Positions 50,033 through 62,580 of a DNA stretch of 64,000 bases are shown here, one piece after another. Below the pieces are notes generated by a model. It was given only the letters and a program-made list of their open reading frames with translations. It did no database searches and was not told where the DNA came from. Each line of letters begins with the position of its first letter. Position 1 is the first letter of the stretch. The stretch covers positions 6,138,001 to 6,202,000 of the forward strand of contig JAWUZG010000001.1 in assembly GCA_036785705.1 (NCBI GenBank), written 5' to 3'. Both the position numbers and the translations under genes were made by a program. Origin of the DNA: Acanthornis magna (taxonomy: Eukaryota; Chordata; Aves; Passeriformes; Acanthizidae).

Positions 50033-52914
50033 CTTCTGGTTTGTAAAGTTTCATTCTTCTTTAAATACAAACCTTTCATAAAACCCTTTCAGTAATTGCT
50101 CCTGTGCTGTGGGTTAGCACTGTACCATTTGCTCAGAGTTATAATCCTGTGCACAAGTTGTACAGATATTTTAATTCACTAGTTAGTGCACAATAGGTAT
50201 TCTGTCTTCAGTTATGCTTTTTTATAAATGTGTTTTTTTATTATTCACATGTTTGTACTTAACTAAAAAAACAGCAACTAACGTGGTAAAAAATATTCAC
50301 ACAAAGAACATAAATTCAATGTCATTTATTTCTTTATGTACATTATTTAAAGTATATATGTTTCCAATATATCAGAAGATCATAGCAATAAATTTACATT
50401 TAAAAAGGAAGTTTTCCATTAAAACATGGTTCTGTTCCCCAGCACTGAGGTTTCAGCCAGCTTCTCTCTTTAAGTGCCCATACTCCTCCAAGGGAAAAAA
50501 TTCCTCTTTTGGATAAATGGTGAGGATAACACACGCATTCATAGCCTAAATTCTGTGTAGTATGCTTCAAGGGTAACACTCAGCTTCCTTAAGAAAGCAG
50601 AAAGACGCTTCTGTTTGTGGTATTAATACACATGAAAATGTTTCCAAAAGAGAAGGTTTTCCACCCTTCCTGAAAGCAGATCAGATGTAGTCCTCTTTAT
50701 TTAGATACAGTTTCTGAAAGTCTCCTGTACTATGATTTACTAGGACAAAATCACCAAGTTTACATTTTTCATTTATATTTACGTAAAGATCAATTTTCAT
50801 TACCTTTCAAGGAATAAGAGGAAAGAAAACTGTAATTGCACTTTTTTTTTTCTTTCTTTTGATATAAGAAAAAACTGACCCATACTGATGCTAATGGGTG
50901 AAAAGCATCAGTTATTCCATAGCAAAACTTTTTATCTCATCCCCACCTCTGCTATAGGGAGATATCTGTAGTCAGTTTACGTCAGTCAGTGTCCCGGTAG
51001 TGTGGGCTACACATGCCAGGGCTGCAAACTATTAAAACTTTTGAAAAACCTTTGTTTCAAGGAATTTTAATTATGGCTCACAAGGTCATTCATGTTGAGA
51101 CTTTATATCACGGGCCAAACTTCAGATCTTCGTGAATAAGGCAAGAGGTTAGTATGTGTAACTTTATCCTCACTATAGAGTTCATATGCTGCTGATTATA
51201 AGCTTGTAAACAAATCCTTCACATCTCTCCTGTCTGAAACAGCTTTATAAGGAGTTTATGTTTTAGAAAAATAAGAACAGGTGACAAGGACAAATTGTCC
51301 TGAAGACTGTGCAAGAAAGTTAAACCTCCAGTTTCTGATGAAAAAGAGTTTACAATCAGAAATATCAGATCTCTTTAGACTATGTGGAGCATACTTAGGT
51401 CATGTCACAGTTTCGTTGTCAAGGAATACTAGTCCTTGACTTCAGCAAAACACAGGGTGACTCCCCCTTTCATTCTTCTCGGCATCTGTTTTCTTCTCTT
51501 TTCCCTCTTTCTCCATGAAGACAGGCTTTTCATAGGCTAGCTTTGAGTTGAAGGCACTGAATCAAATTCCTTGCTCACGAATTTGTAAACCCATAACGTA
51601 TTTGGCCACTTGAATATGCAAAATATTTTTGAATACTACCATCTCTTAAGGGACTTAGATAAAGTATATAATTTTTTAATTTAAGTTCCTCCTTTAGAAA
51701 TTATTAATTTGCATGAAGCATAGTGATGATTCTGCTATTTATTGTATTCATGTGTTTTAAGACATACCTGTTTCAAATTTGTTTGGTCCATGCAGCAGTA
51801 CTTTTATGGTGCTTCTTTACTTGAAAAGGCTTAGTTCCTTTTTTCTTTCTTGTCTTGAAAAGACCCATTCTGGCTTTTCTGTCCCTCACTTTATTTGACT
51901 TACACAACTTGTTTTATGCCTTAAGAATCAATTTGGCTCACTTGTGTAATTTGCTCTTTTAGCCTGCTTTTGTCATCTTTGCTTCAGAGAACATTTATGT
52001 CTTCAACTGAGACTAAATTGTGTTAATTAGGAAAATATCTAATGGCATCTTGCCCATCACCGTGCCTGAATGGCTACGTAAAGTTAAAGGGAAAAAAAAC
52101 AAGCAGCACTGTTTCTCTTGATTTCATATGAAATACTTCCAAAATTGCCAGCGCAGAGTAATTTATCTTTTTAAAACACAGACAATGTAACAGACAAGGG
52201 CATAAAAAGACAGATTTGAATGGGAAATTATAAAGACAATTTTTTTTAAAATAATGAGAATAATTAATTGTTGGGAGAATTTTCTAACCAAAGCGATGAA
52301 GCAGCTATAGCTGAGTGTTTCTCTAAATCATTTACTTAAGCTTATCAAGTTATTAGGAAGTTATTAGGTTTGATGCAGGAATTACTTCACTAAAATTTAC
52401 TCCCCATGTAATGAAAGAGGTAAAAATAGTCATAATAAACATTTTTGATCCTCAATTACGGATGAAATTGTGGTCAAGCGAATCCTAATAGGACCTAAGT
52501 CCTATTGATTTCAATAAGAAAATATTTTCATCCAATAAACTTATAAACATATTTTTCACTTATGTTAGGTGAAGACAGAAACAAAGTATTTTAGGTAATT
52601 TATTTTTAATATATTGTGTTATGTAATCAAGTGTTATGAAGGAGAGTGAAATATGGATACAATGGAACATGCCTATTTATGATTTTGCTATGGTAATTAA
52701 AAGTAATATCTTTTATTCCTGTGGGCCATCACAAAGTGACAGAAAAAATAAAAGTACCCCCATTATCATGGTGAGAAAACAGGTGAATGTCCCTATGGAA
52801 ATTTAGCATCTGTTCATCTGACTTAGCTCATTATGACTAACACTACTGCAAATGAACCTGCTAATATTTTACTTAATATTGGGCTATAATATTTACTACA
52901 TTGAATATTATGAT

Positions 52915-52981
52915 TGTGTGTGTGTGTGTATGTGTATATGTATATATATTTATACACACACATTGTATATATTGTGTGTGG
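52915..52981. repeat. (TG)n/(TA)n microsatellite with self-complementary arms
   Basis: Seven TG units, then TA/TG-mixed units, then TATACACACACA and a final TTGTGTGTGG. The TGTGTG and ACACACA blocks could form a hairpin or cruciform. Confidence 0.9.
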
Positions 52982-55900
52982 AGTAGCAGGTCTTAATTCT
53001 CTTCTAGTCAATTACAGAACCTTTTGACTTCCCTGAGACACAGGTCTAGGTCCCTGCTGGCTTTTTTTCTTTTGCAAATTAATGCCTATATTTTTAGCTC
53101 CTTCACATAATGTAGCAGAGAGACCCATGCACTCCAGAATCGAAAGGGGTCACTCTGCTGTTGTGCTCCCTAATTGCTTCTGTCTTAAAACATTTCAGTC
53201 TTTCTAAGACATGTAATTTTTTTTTCTTTTCAGTGCACATGAAAAGGGATAATGTTAGCATTTTGCAGTTAATTCAATTACTTTCCACTTGTGAAAATGC
53301 TGACAGGATTTCCGACCACTGGAAGAGGTGCCCTGACTGTGAGATGTGATTGGCAGCCCAGACATAACTTATAAATTGCAGCTGAAATTAAAGCATTTTA
53401 TCTTTACTCTTACATATCCTTCATGACAAACTGTTCAGCAATACTTTCAAGTCATTATTTCAGTGAATTGATTTTCAACAGCAGTTAATGACCAATTTGT
53501 GAGATAATGTTCTCAGTCAAATCACAGACGTGTCAGGATCTGTTTCAGTAATAGACAAGACTTTAATGCACTTGTGATCATAAATCATAACTGTTGTGCT
53601 TTAAATACTGTAGATGAATTCTTTTCAGATTTACACCATCTGCAGTAATACTCTTATCAGGAAACTCTGCTCTGTGCACTTCATATGAACTAGAAAATAT
53701 GGAAAAAGAAAGCTTTTTTGAAAAGTGTCATTGCATGCGTGCTGGAGAAAATAACTTCCCATAATAAACCCCTTTTTTAAAAAAAAAGTTATTTAGTGAT
53801 AGAGGTAGAAGTTTGCCAAAAGCATAAAAAGAAAGTAATTTAGAAAATAAAGCTTGTCAAAAACAATTAGAAAATGCAAAGAGGAAAAAAGACCTACTTT
53901 AAAATATGTTTAAATAAGGCTCATAGTTGTCACACCTATCTTTGCTTTAAGAGTCCCTTTACTTCAGATTCTCTCTACGGCCCATGGAACAAAAAGAAAT
54001 TCTCCCAAAGGTAATTCATGTGAGTGGTGAGCTGAATTTTCATCTGCAAGTGGCTCCCTGTTGTGGTTAAATATAAAGAGATGTAGGATCCCTCTGTATC
54101 TGTTTAGACTGAACATCTAAGTTCTAGATAACTAACATTAAGGGAGATAAGTCTCTATTAACTCACCCATTTGATGATATCAGCATGATTTTATCACTTA
54201 AAAATGAATACGAACAGAGGTGAAAGTAGGATGGGTGCAAATTCCACTATGGCAAATCAATGATTTAATCTCATTATGGAATTCGCAGACATGTGCTTGA
54301 ACCCTACATTAAAAATTAGTAGAAAAGATAATAGCCACAAATTGAAGTCATATCTAAATTCTTAAAAAGACATAGCAAGGAAGAAAATTCAAGGATAGAA
54401 CATTTTGAAAAATATGTAAACAAGTAATGGTCTAAATTAGAAAAAAATACGCTTTAGTATTATTGGCAAGAACATGTAATTTTTTTTCCTTTATTTCAAT
54501 TTTTAAATTGGCGTTTTTCTCCTGAGCAGCTAGAATAGCAATATTTAGTGTTCTGTATATCAACCAATGGTGAGGGATTTCTTAACTGAAGATATGTCTG
54601 GGCCAGTTGGTGCAGCCAGCTGCAGGAGCAGAAGGTCTGACTCCTTAGCAATAACATTTCATGGTTTTCAGAAGCAGATTTCTCATTCTATTCATCCTTC
54701 AGCTCTCTGTGGGGGAGAAATGAAGAGTTTCTTCTGGCAACTGAGGTCTCTGTGTTGACTTCTTGTCCCTCCTCAAGGAATAATGAGAGATTCACGCATG
54801 TCCCAGAATTTGAAAGCTGGGGATGACGTTGAGGTTGGTGGAATATTGGTTGAGACACCTTAGATATGCAGCAGTGAACATCCAAGATAACCTATAAATG
54901 TGAAAAGAATGATTAAATATACATATAGTTAAAAATAGTCAGGGCACATGCTTTTAATTTTTTTTTCTAAAATAAAACTTCAGTTATCATCAAATTAGAG
55001 CTAACATGAGATATAAAGATTAAAAGTTATTAAGGAAAATTAGGAGAAAGAACTATGCTTGTATGTAATTTAAACCTCCCTTGGTATCATGAAAACTGAA
55101 AAGATATTTTTGTAATTTTAATCACAATTGCTTTACACTCTGCTTCATTTTAATTAATTTTTTTCAGTTTCTCAGCTTCTAGAATGATAATTAAACATAC
55201 ACAGTGGTTTATCTCTTTAGAAAGGAGTCAAAATGTTTCTTTCTTTTGAGGAAACTCTCAGTTATTAAAGACCCATTTGCAGTCTGATAGGCAGCTTGTT
55301 CTTTAGCCTTGAAGTCGAGCATTTGGTACAGATCTTGGAGGGTTATTTTGCAATATTCACTTTAACTAGCACACAGTTGCTAGGTATACATTGTAATTGC
55401 TATTGTAATTCTAGTGCCTCAAGAAAAAAAAATATAAATGTAACTATAATATGTCTATACTTAATTAAGTTTAGGGGTTTGATTTTCCCCATCATCATGT
55501 GCTTCTGATTACAGTGATACCTGCATTAGCCTGTATTTTGAAGGATTTAAATCTTAAATATTCACCATCTGTTAATAAAAGAGATTATCTCACTGCATTT
55601 TGCAACAGGTATAGACTAATTAAAACCAATTGGTATTTTTTGCATTCTTTTTTCTCATAAAGAAACTCTTCAGTGTAGCGGTTACATGGTTAAAATCTAT
55701 CTTTTGGCTGAGTGCAGTTTTATTGGATCATTACTTAATCCATCAAGGATGTTGATTATATCTTTTAATAACTGGAACAGTTGAGACCAAAAAAGAGATT
55801 GATTTAATGATATGGCAGTTTTAGCACAAAGCAGGCATTTCAAAACTAAGTTGCTGCCTGAAAGGGAAGAAATTGCCTGAAGGCTTTGGAGAAAGCATTA

Positions 55901-58900
55901 TGGTATTTTGGTGACAGGTTTCCTCACTGCTGCTTCAGCACAGCTCCTTTACAGCTGGTTGCTTCTGTTTGTGCTTGCACAGTCTCCTAAGGATTAGGAG
56001 ATTATTGGTCTTGACTAACTAAAATGAAGTGGAACTTGAGATTTCTGCACAAGCTTTGCACTATTTGAATTATATAAATTTATTTCTATGAGTATCTCTA
56101 TAGCAGTAGTTAGTGGTTTCCACTGCCTCAGTGATACTAGTTTTGAGATTAGTATGGTATAAAAAAACCTGCGAAGCAGCCCCAAAAATCCTTCTCTCTG
56201 AAGTAAATGCATTCTGATGAGAAGGACAAGAAAATATTTATTTAAATTCTAATGATGAACTTATGGAGACAATTTAATATTATTAATCTATCGGTCAGAC
56301 CTACAAAATTAGTAAGGAATGAAGTCCACTGAAAAAATCCTTCTCAAATGCTACTAGATGACTGGATATATTTTATGATCAGAAGAATATCTTTGGTGTC
56401 TTTAAACTAAGGAGGTGTTTGGCTCAAAATGACATTGAAATGAGTTCTTGTAGAGCAAAATTATATTGTCCCTAAATCCTGCAAGAATTACGATGATACC
56501 ATAGGTATAGATTTACTTTGATTTGAAAAAGAAATACAATTCATTTATTTCAGAAAGTACCGTTTCAATAAAAGGAATGGTTGGAATTGATTCTTTAACT
56601 TTTCTTATGTAATAATTATAAATATTCTACATTAAGAGGCTACAACATTTTAGATGATGATGTGTGTGGTTGTCCTTGTTGCTTCCTTGTTTCTTAAGAT
56701 TCTGTGTATATCAATTTTTTTTTTCCCCAGGCAGGTTTCATTATTTTAAAATCTGCATGGACATATAGACTGCACCAGTATAGAAAATACACTTTGATCT
56801 GGACATTTCTCATAGGCTGGTTTAGAGGGTTTAATCAGGCCAGATGAAAGGGAAGCTTTGTGATATCCTCCGTCCAGTTCAGAAGCGATGGTTCTCATTC
56901 TCACTTTCCCAAGAACACTTTCATAAGCTGCCTAATTTTTGAAGCCTTGGCACATTGTCATCCAAGATCATAAGGGCTGCATGTATTTGTGGGATCTGTT
57001 CCTCGTTGATATTTGATTATTCACAGGCAATGAGGGAGAATGGGTTTTAACCAATTATTTTCCATAATCAGACAAACTTCTAATGGCTTTAATAACACCC
57101 CGTTTGCTGTCTGTGACCAGCCATGGGCAGACCCCAAGACATTATGTGATTTCAGCAGGAACTGTGGCTGTCACAGGAATTTCACTATTTGGTGTGACAG
57201 GTTTAGCTTTGGCCTCAGTGATTTCTTTTACCCCTAGTGACTGCTGAAACAAGAGAATGTTATTTTATTTACTCTGATGAGATTTGAGATGTTAAAGGTG
57301 ATCAGAAGAGTCAGCAACAATTGGACTTTTAAGACTACAATATAAAGTCACCATGTATGTTTGTTATGTTCACTAATGTGTTGTTAACCTGAATACTCTG
57401 ACAAGGGAATTTTGAAATACACTTTTTGGAAGATGGTCTGTAAGAGCCTTTCAAATCCTTCCTTGGAAGATCATCCTATAACCAGAGTAAGAGCTAAGAA
57501 ATATTAAACAAAAAAGGTTTTCAGCCCAGCTTTAACAGGAGGCTGCCTTTCATATTGCTTTTCTTGAATTAAAAACTTCAAACCATACTGCAAACTGAAG
57601 CATGAATGTTAAAGTTGCCTCCTAAAGCTCTGGTTCTACTTCCAACAGATTGATATTTATTATTTAATTTCAGTATCCATGTTTTCAGATATTTTGATCT
57701 ATTGATAACCTATTAAACTTAAGCTAACTTCCAGAAAAACATGAAAGTAAAACATTATTCTTAGCCATACTGTGCCAAATGCTTTAACAGATTAACTGAA
57801 AGGGATCTGGAAATTTTGCTTTAAGTGTTGCACAGGAGATAGTACTGCAGTTCAGCTATGCATGAATAGGTGGCAATGGGTGTTTGGGTAAAACCTGAAT
57901 TTCAGTCTACATATAACAAGACAACATACTTATTTACTTATCACAGAACCATACTGGAAATTCTTCAGATGTTTTATAGCTTCTCTATATGTTGGCTTGA
58001 TAATGTAAGCAGCCTGAGAGGACTGGAGAGAAAAGCCCAAGTGGTTAATAGACAGTACTGAGGAGAAAAAAAATCAAAAAACATAGTCTGTGTACCAAAA
58101 TGACAATGGTCCTATCAATAGTCCTATCAATGGGAATGGCTGTGAGCAGATTCTGAAATCCAAAGATTTTAAAGACACATGGACCATCATTATTAGATGA
58201 AGTGAGTTTTTAACTTTGCAACCGCGAGTGAGTTAGGCAGATTGGGAGCACGGAAATCAATTTTATCAATAATATGCCCATAAATAGAGCTAGAAAATTC
58301 TTGTGCCCACAGCTCTACCTGAGTTTGTCACATGGGCATCCTTTAAAACCAGTGAAGAGAAATAAACTCCTTTAGAGCGCAATTTATCTCAGCAATTTTG
58401 GACTTGTATGAAGGGGACTTGAACAGCTATCTTCCTAGAAAGACTCACTTCCCTGTCGTAGATTAGACAACCACAACATACCTAAATATCAGATTTCTGG
58501 AGTTGGATGTACTATCTTTAATATCAGATTTTGTAAGGTGTTATGTCTGCATCTCTAGGGGAAAAAAGAAAATATACTTCTGAGCTTATATATTTCTAGG
58601 CTATTATGCAAGGACAATGTCACTAACTTGTCCTCTAAATGTGGTCCTGAGATCTAATTTAAGAATGTTAGGAATGATTTTAGAGGTGTAAGAGTCAAAG
58701 CAGAGCCCAGTCTTCTGGCTTCTTTGGCTGTGCAAATATTGCCACATGCCTGTTTCCCTGGAAGCATTAACAGCAGCACTGTCAGTTTCTAATGCACTTG
58801 ACTGAAAACAGTTGAAATTGCAAGTGAATTGCAATTGCTACAAAAGCTTGAGTTACCATTGCAATTTCTAATGGTAATTTCCTTGGCATTTAGTGATGTT

Positions 58901-61900
58901 TTGAAAACTACTTTAGTTGCAATTAATAGAAATAATGGTGTATCTGTAACTTCCTTTGGCCTAAAACCAAACTCTGATTGACATATATTCTAATAACACT
59001 GTCATGAATGTTAGCTGCAATTTTTTTTTCTTTTTTAAGTGAAGTAAACAGGATTAAATGTCTTTATTAGTGCAAGACATGAAGCATGCAATTACTTGGC
59101 TAGCAAGTAAATAGTAACTGGCAAACTGTGTAGACAATCTGGAGCTCAGATATTTGGACCTTCCTGGTGGTCCCAAAGTCTGCAGTGAAGACTCAATGGC
59201 ACAGGGACTGAACTATTCTTGCAGTTGAGTAGGTGGTTCTCTGCAGTTCAGAGCTAAGACAAATAACTAGCAAAGGCAGGAAAATATTTACTGCCACTAC
59301 CCACTACACATACTGCCACCATACATAATGTACCAGCATTGTGGCTGAAAATAACTTTCCTGGCTCAAAGACTATCAAAGTATCACATACTTCACCAATA
59401 ATACAAGATGTTTGTAAATTAAACAGCCTGGAAATGCCAGCATTTATAACATCATAACCACATCTGTGTCACTACATTAATTGTAGGAGTCAAAGCATAT
59501 GTTCATCTTATCTAAATTAAGGCACCTATAATGCTTTAATTAATATTTTGATCTTACTAAGCAGCTCATGCAGTCAGTGGAAAAAGATGGGCCTTTCCAA
59601 AAGGCGAGGCTGATCTACAATAAACTAAATTACTCTCTAGGAGGTCATTCTTCTCTCCATTAACTATTAGCAAATTCAGTTACTGCGTAAGTACCTTGTG
59701 TGCCTCGAAATTCTTACTTGGGATAGAATGACCCCAAATCCTTGTGAAAAAAAAGTATTGAGGAGAGTGCAAAGGGAATGATACATGCAGTATCTGGAGA
59801 AGTGAATTTCTTCGTTTTTTTGCCCTTTGGGTTGCTCTGATATTTAGTCCAATATTATTGCTGGGTATGGCAAAATTCACCCAGTTATACAAGTAATGTT
59901 TAACCTGAAGCAATTGATTTGTCCTAGTAGCTGAACTCTTGAGTTTTATCCTTAAACAACCACTTTTCTCATATGGGAAGTCACAAGCAAAATAATGCAT
60001 AGTTTCTAATTTATAGAAACAACCCAGTTCAATCAATACTCACTTCATTGTCTTCTCCTTTGATGCAAAAGAAATCTCACTTCACAAAACATGTCAGACA
60101 ATAATGCTTATCCACTGTGGTTGTTTCACCTTTTAGAATGAGGTTCAGTCTATCTCAACTAGACAGACATTTGTTGTCCTATGGAGACTTATAACTCATC
60201 TAAATTCCAAACAATGAATTAGAGATTAGTGTATTCATTTGATCAAGAAATGTCATTGGATACTATATCACTTTCCTTGAAAAGCGTGTATAGTCTTCCT
60301 GGGAAATAGGAATCACACCCTTTGAGTCTTTCCTCCAAGAAAATGAACAAACTGCTAGGCAAGGGAGAAACGCATGTTTGCTCATTTACCTGTCCCTCTT
60401 CCTTGATGTACCCTTCTAAACCAACTGAGCTGCACCTGCCTTGAAACTGACTTCATTGAATGATAAAAACGGATGTCTATATTATAATAGTAAACATAAA
60501 TTTATATTTAATTATATATAAATATACATATAAACATAAACTAAAATAAAGTAGGTTCAGAGCTGAATTTTAGGTGTATGTCTCATTTTATACATGTATT
60601 AAAAACTAATAAAATTTTTAAATTATAGGGTGGCTTTGATGAAGACCACTGCTAAAGGTTCCAAATCCCATACACTGCAGCATCTGACTAGCTGTTACAG
60701 TTACTGATATTTAAGGACTTTGTGGTCTTCATTTCAAAGAACAAGCATGTATTTATGTATTTACACCCTTAAGCTAAACCATCAAAGGCATCTTTGTAAG
60801 CTACAATTTTTAGTAAAAATAAATTAAAATTGTTCTGAATGCTACTGAAATAACAAACTGGGGCAATCCATCTGGAATTCATTTTATTTCATATTACAGG
60901 CTTTGTGTCACTGCTGTCCAATTTGACACCAAAAAGCACAAAAAATAACATTGACATAAGGATATAGTTATGTTTATAGCACAGAAGTAGATTTTTTTTT
61001 CCTGTTATTTTCAGAGTAGTATCCCTAGAATTGGCACCCTCAACTGGCTTTCAGAAAAAGCTGTCTGTGGTGGTCATGTTAAAATGCAGCAGCAGAAGTC
61101 CATGGAATGAAGAGCTGTCAGTCCAGCTACTGTTCTTAGTCAAGGACTTCCGCTGTGCCCAACGGGGGAGGCTGCAAGGCTGGAACTGGGAGAGAGCCTT
61201 TTCCAGACACGTTTTGAGGAAATAGGTACAATACAAGCCTGCTGGCTGCAGTCAATGCTTTTTTCTTAGGGTCCATTAAGTCATGTCCATTAAAGTCAGT
61301 GGGGGCTTTTTTCTTTCATAAGCCTGGACTGTCTCCATCAAAGCAGAATAAAATCTGCTTTTTTTGTTGTTGTTGTTTTCTGACACCACATTCAATATGC
61401 CTATGTAATATATATTTTTTAAAACATCTAGAAAGCTTAGTCTCCACAATAGCTGCAGCTGTAAGAACTTCTGGTGTCTGAAAGGGATAATGTAAAGGAG
61501 AAGGCAATTAGGTCACTCTTCATTAGGGGCAGAACTTAGAGATGATCTAAGTACAAGCCAAAGCTAAACAAAAATTTGCTTTCAATAAGGGCAATAATAT
61601 AGAATTTGGAAATCAAAGATTATTACTAACAACAGATTTATAAAAGAAAAACGCCTTTATTTGATTTAGAAAAAAAGCTAAAAGGGTTTTCACAACCTTG
61701 AGTCAGAAAACACAGTCTTCTTCAACCCCAATTATAGGCTGATCCAGCTATCTAAAATTATGGATCCTAGTCCATTCAAGAGAGAAAATAGGTATCTCAT
61801 TTAATTCCAAATATGTCTGTGTATATGTATGGATGCAAATGTATGAAGTGATTTACTCTTCACATATGCTTACATCTTTCATTTGGACTCCAAAAGGCTA

Positions 61901-62109
61901 CTTTACACCAGATGCCTACATTATGTTTTGCTAAATTTAGGTGGAGTATTTCTTCAATTTAAAGGAAGAAAGCAGTCCTTAAAACAGAATTAAACTGAAA
62001 GCAAGATGATGCCAAAGACAGTTTCATCAAAGATAAATGCAATTACTTGTACTAATATATTGTTATTTACTATATGATTCATTTCTTCAGACATGAAATG
62101 TAGCAGAGC
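52982..62109 (+). other. SEMA3E intron 1, nothing gene-like seen
   Basis: AT-rich intronic DNA, including a very AT-rich stretch at about 60481-60560. Open frames up to 118 codons (59680-60036 minus) have no recognisable features, and overlapping frames at 61031-61236 on both strands look like chance. No semaphorin exon was seen. Confidence 0.65.
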
Positions 62110-62580
62110 AAATGTGTTTAGACTTCAGTAAAACATTTAATATGGTGCCATAAGATGCTATTAGTCAGCCAAAGGGTTAGGGTTGGACAGGTATTAGCAC
62201 ACACCTTATAAAATGAAGGAAAAAAAAAGGAGAGTAACTGGGCCTGAAGAGGGCTTTTTTTTTAATTTCACAAGGGTTATTCATGGAATGCATCTTCTTT
62301 AATAGACTCATTTATAGGCTTGGCATAAAACCAAGCAATTTGCTAAAGAAATTAGCAGATAATGAACAAAATAGGTGACCTTAAGAAAGAAGTGTTAGAC
62401 TGAAATAAACTAAATGAAATTTTAATAGTATTGAATGTTTGGATGTGAACGTAAAGGTCCATTACAAATGACTCTGTTAAAAGCTGTAGCCAAGTTTTTT
62501 TTGGACCCAGAATGAGGGAGAAAACGGAAGTCTAAGAGCTGATCCCAGAGAGATTATTAGCTAAGCAGTGGGATTGGCCG
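62110..62580 (+). mobile_element. Decayed CR1-type LINE, reverse-transcriptase region
   Basis: This is a heavily mutated internal LINE segment. TTTAGACTTCAGTAAAACA and the following TTTAATATGGTGCCATAAG correspond to the LDFSKAFDTVPH reverse-transcriptase motif. AAATTAGCAGATAATGAAC at about 62350-62368 sits where the catalytic (Y/F)ADD motif is expected (here L-A-D-N). AAACTAAATGAAATTTTAAT after it corresponds to the NxMKFN segment. Frameshifts and stops interrupt it throughout, so no protein is made. The family is inferred from motif order and resemblance to sauropsid CR1; the ends are approximate. Confidence 0.65.

Larger units (their letters stand above)
45961..52914 (+). other. SEMA3E intron 1, nothing gene-like seen
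   Basis: Intronic DNA with a locally GC-richer patch at about 48370-48560, a short tandem repeat at 47551-47579, a TG/TA-rich stretch at 49906-50032, and a palindrome AATAGGAC-CTAA-GTCCTATT at 52487-52506. No exon or RNA gene was recognised. Confidence 0.65.

Noticed and set aside
61031..61236. Open frames on both strands
   Set aside because: Overlapping sense and antisense frames of about 60 codons without recognisable features are expected by chance.
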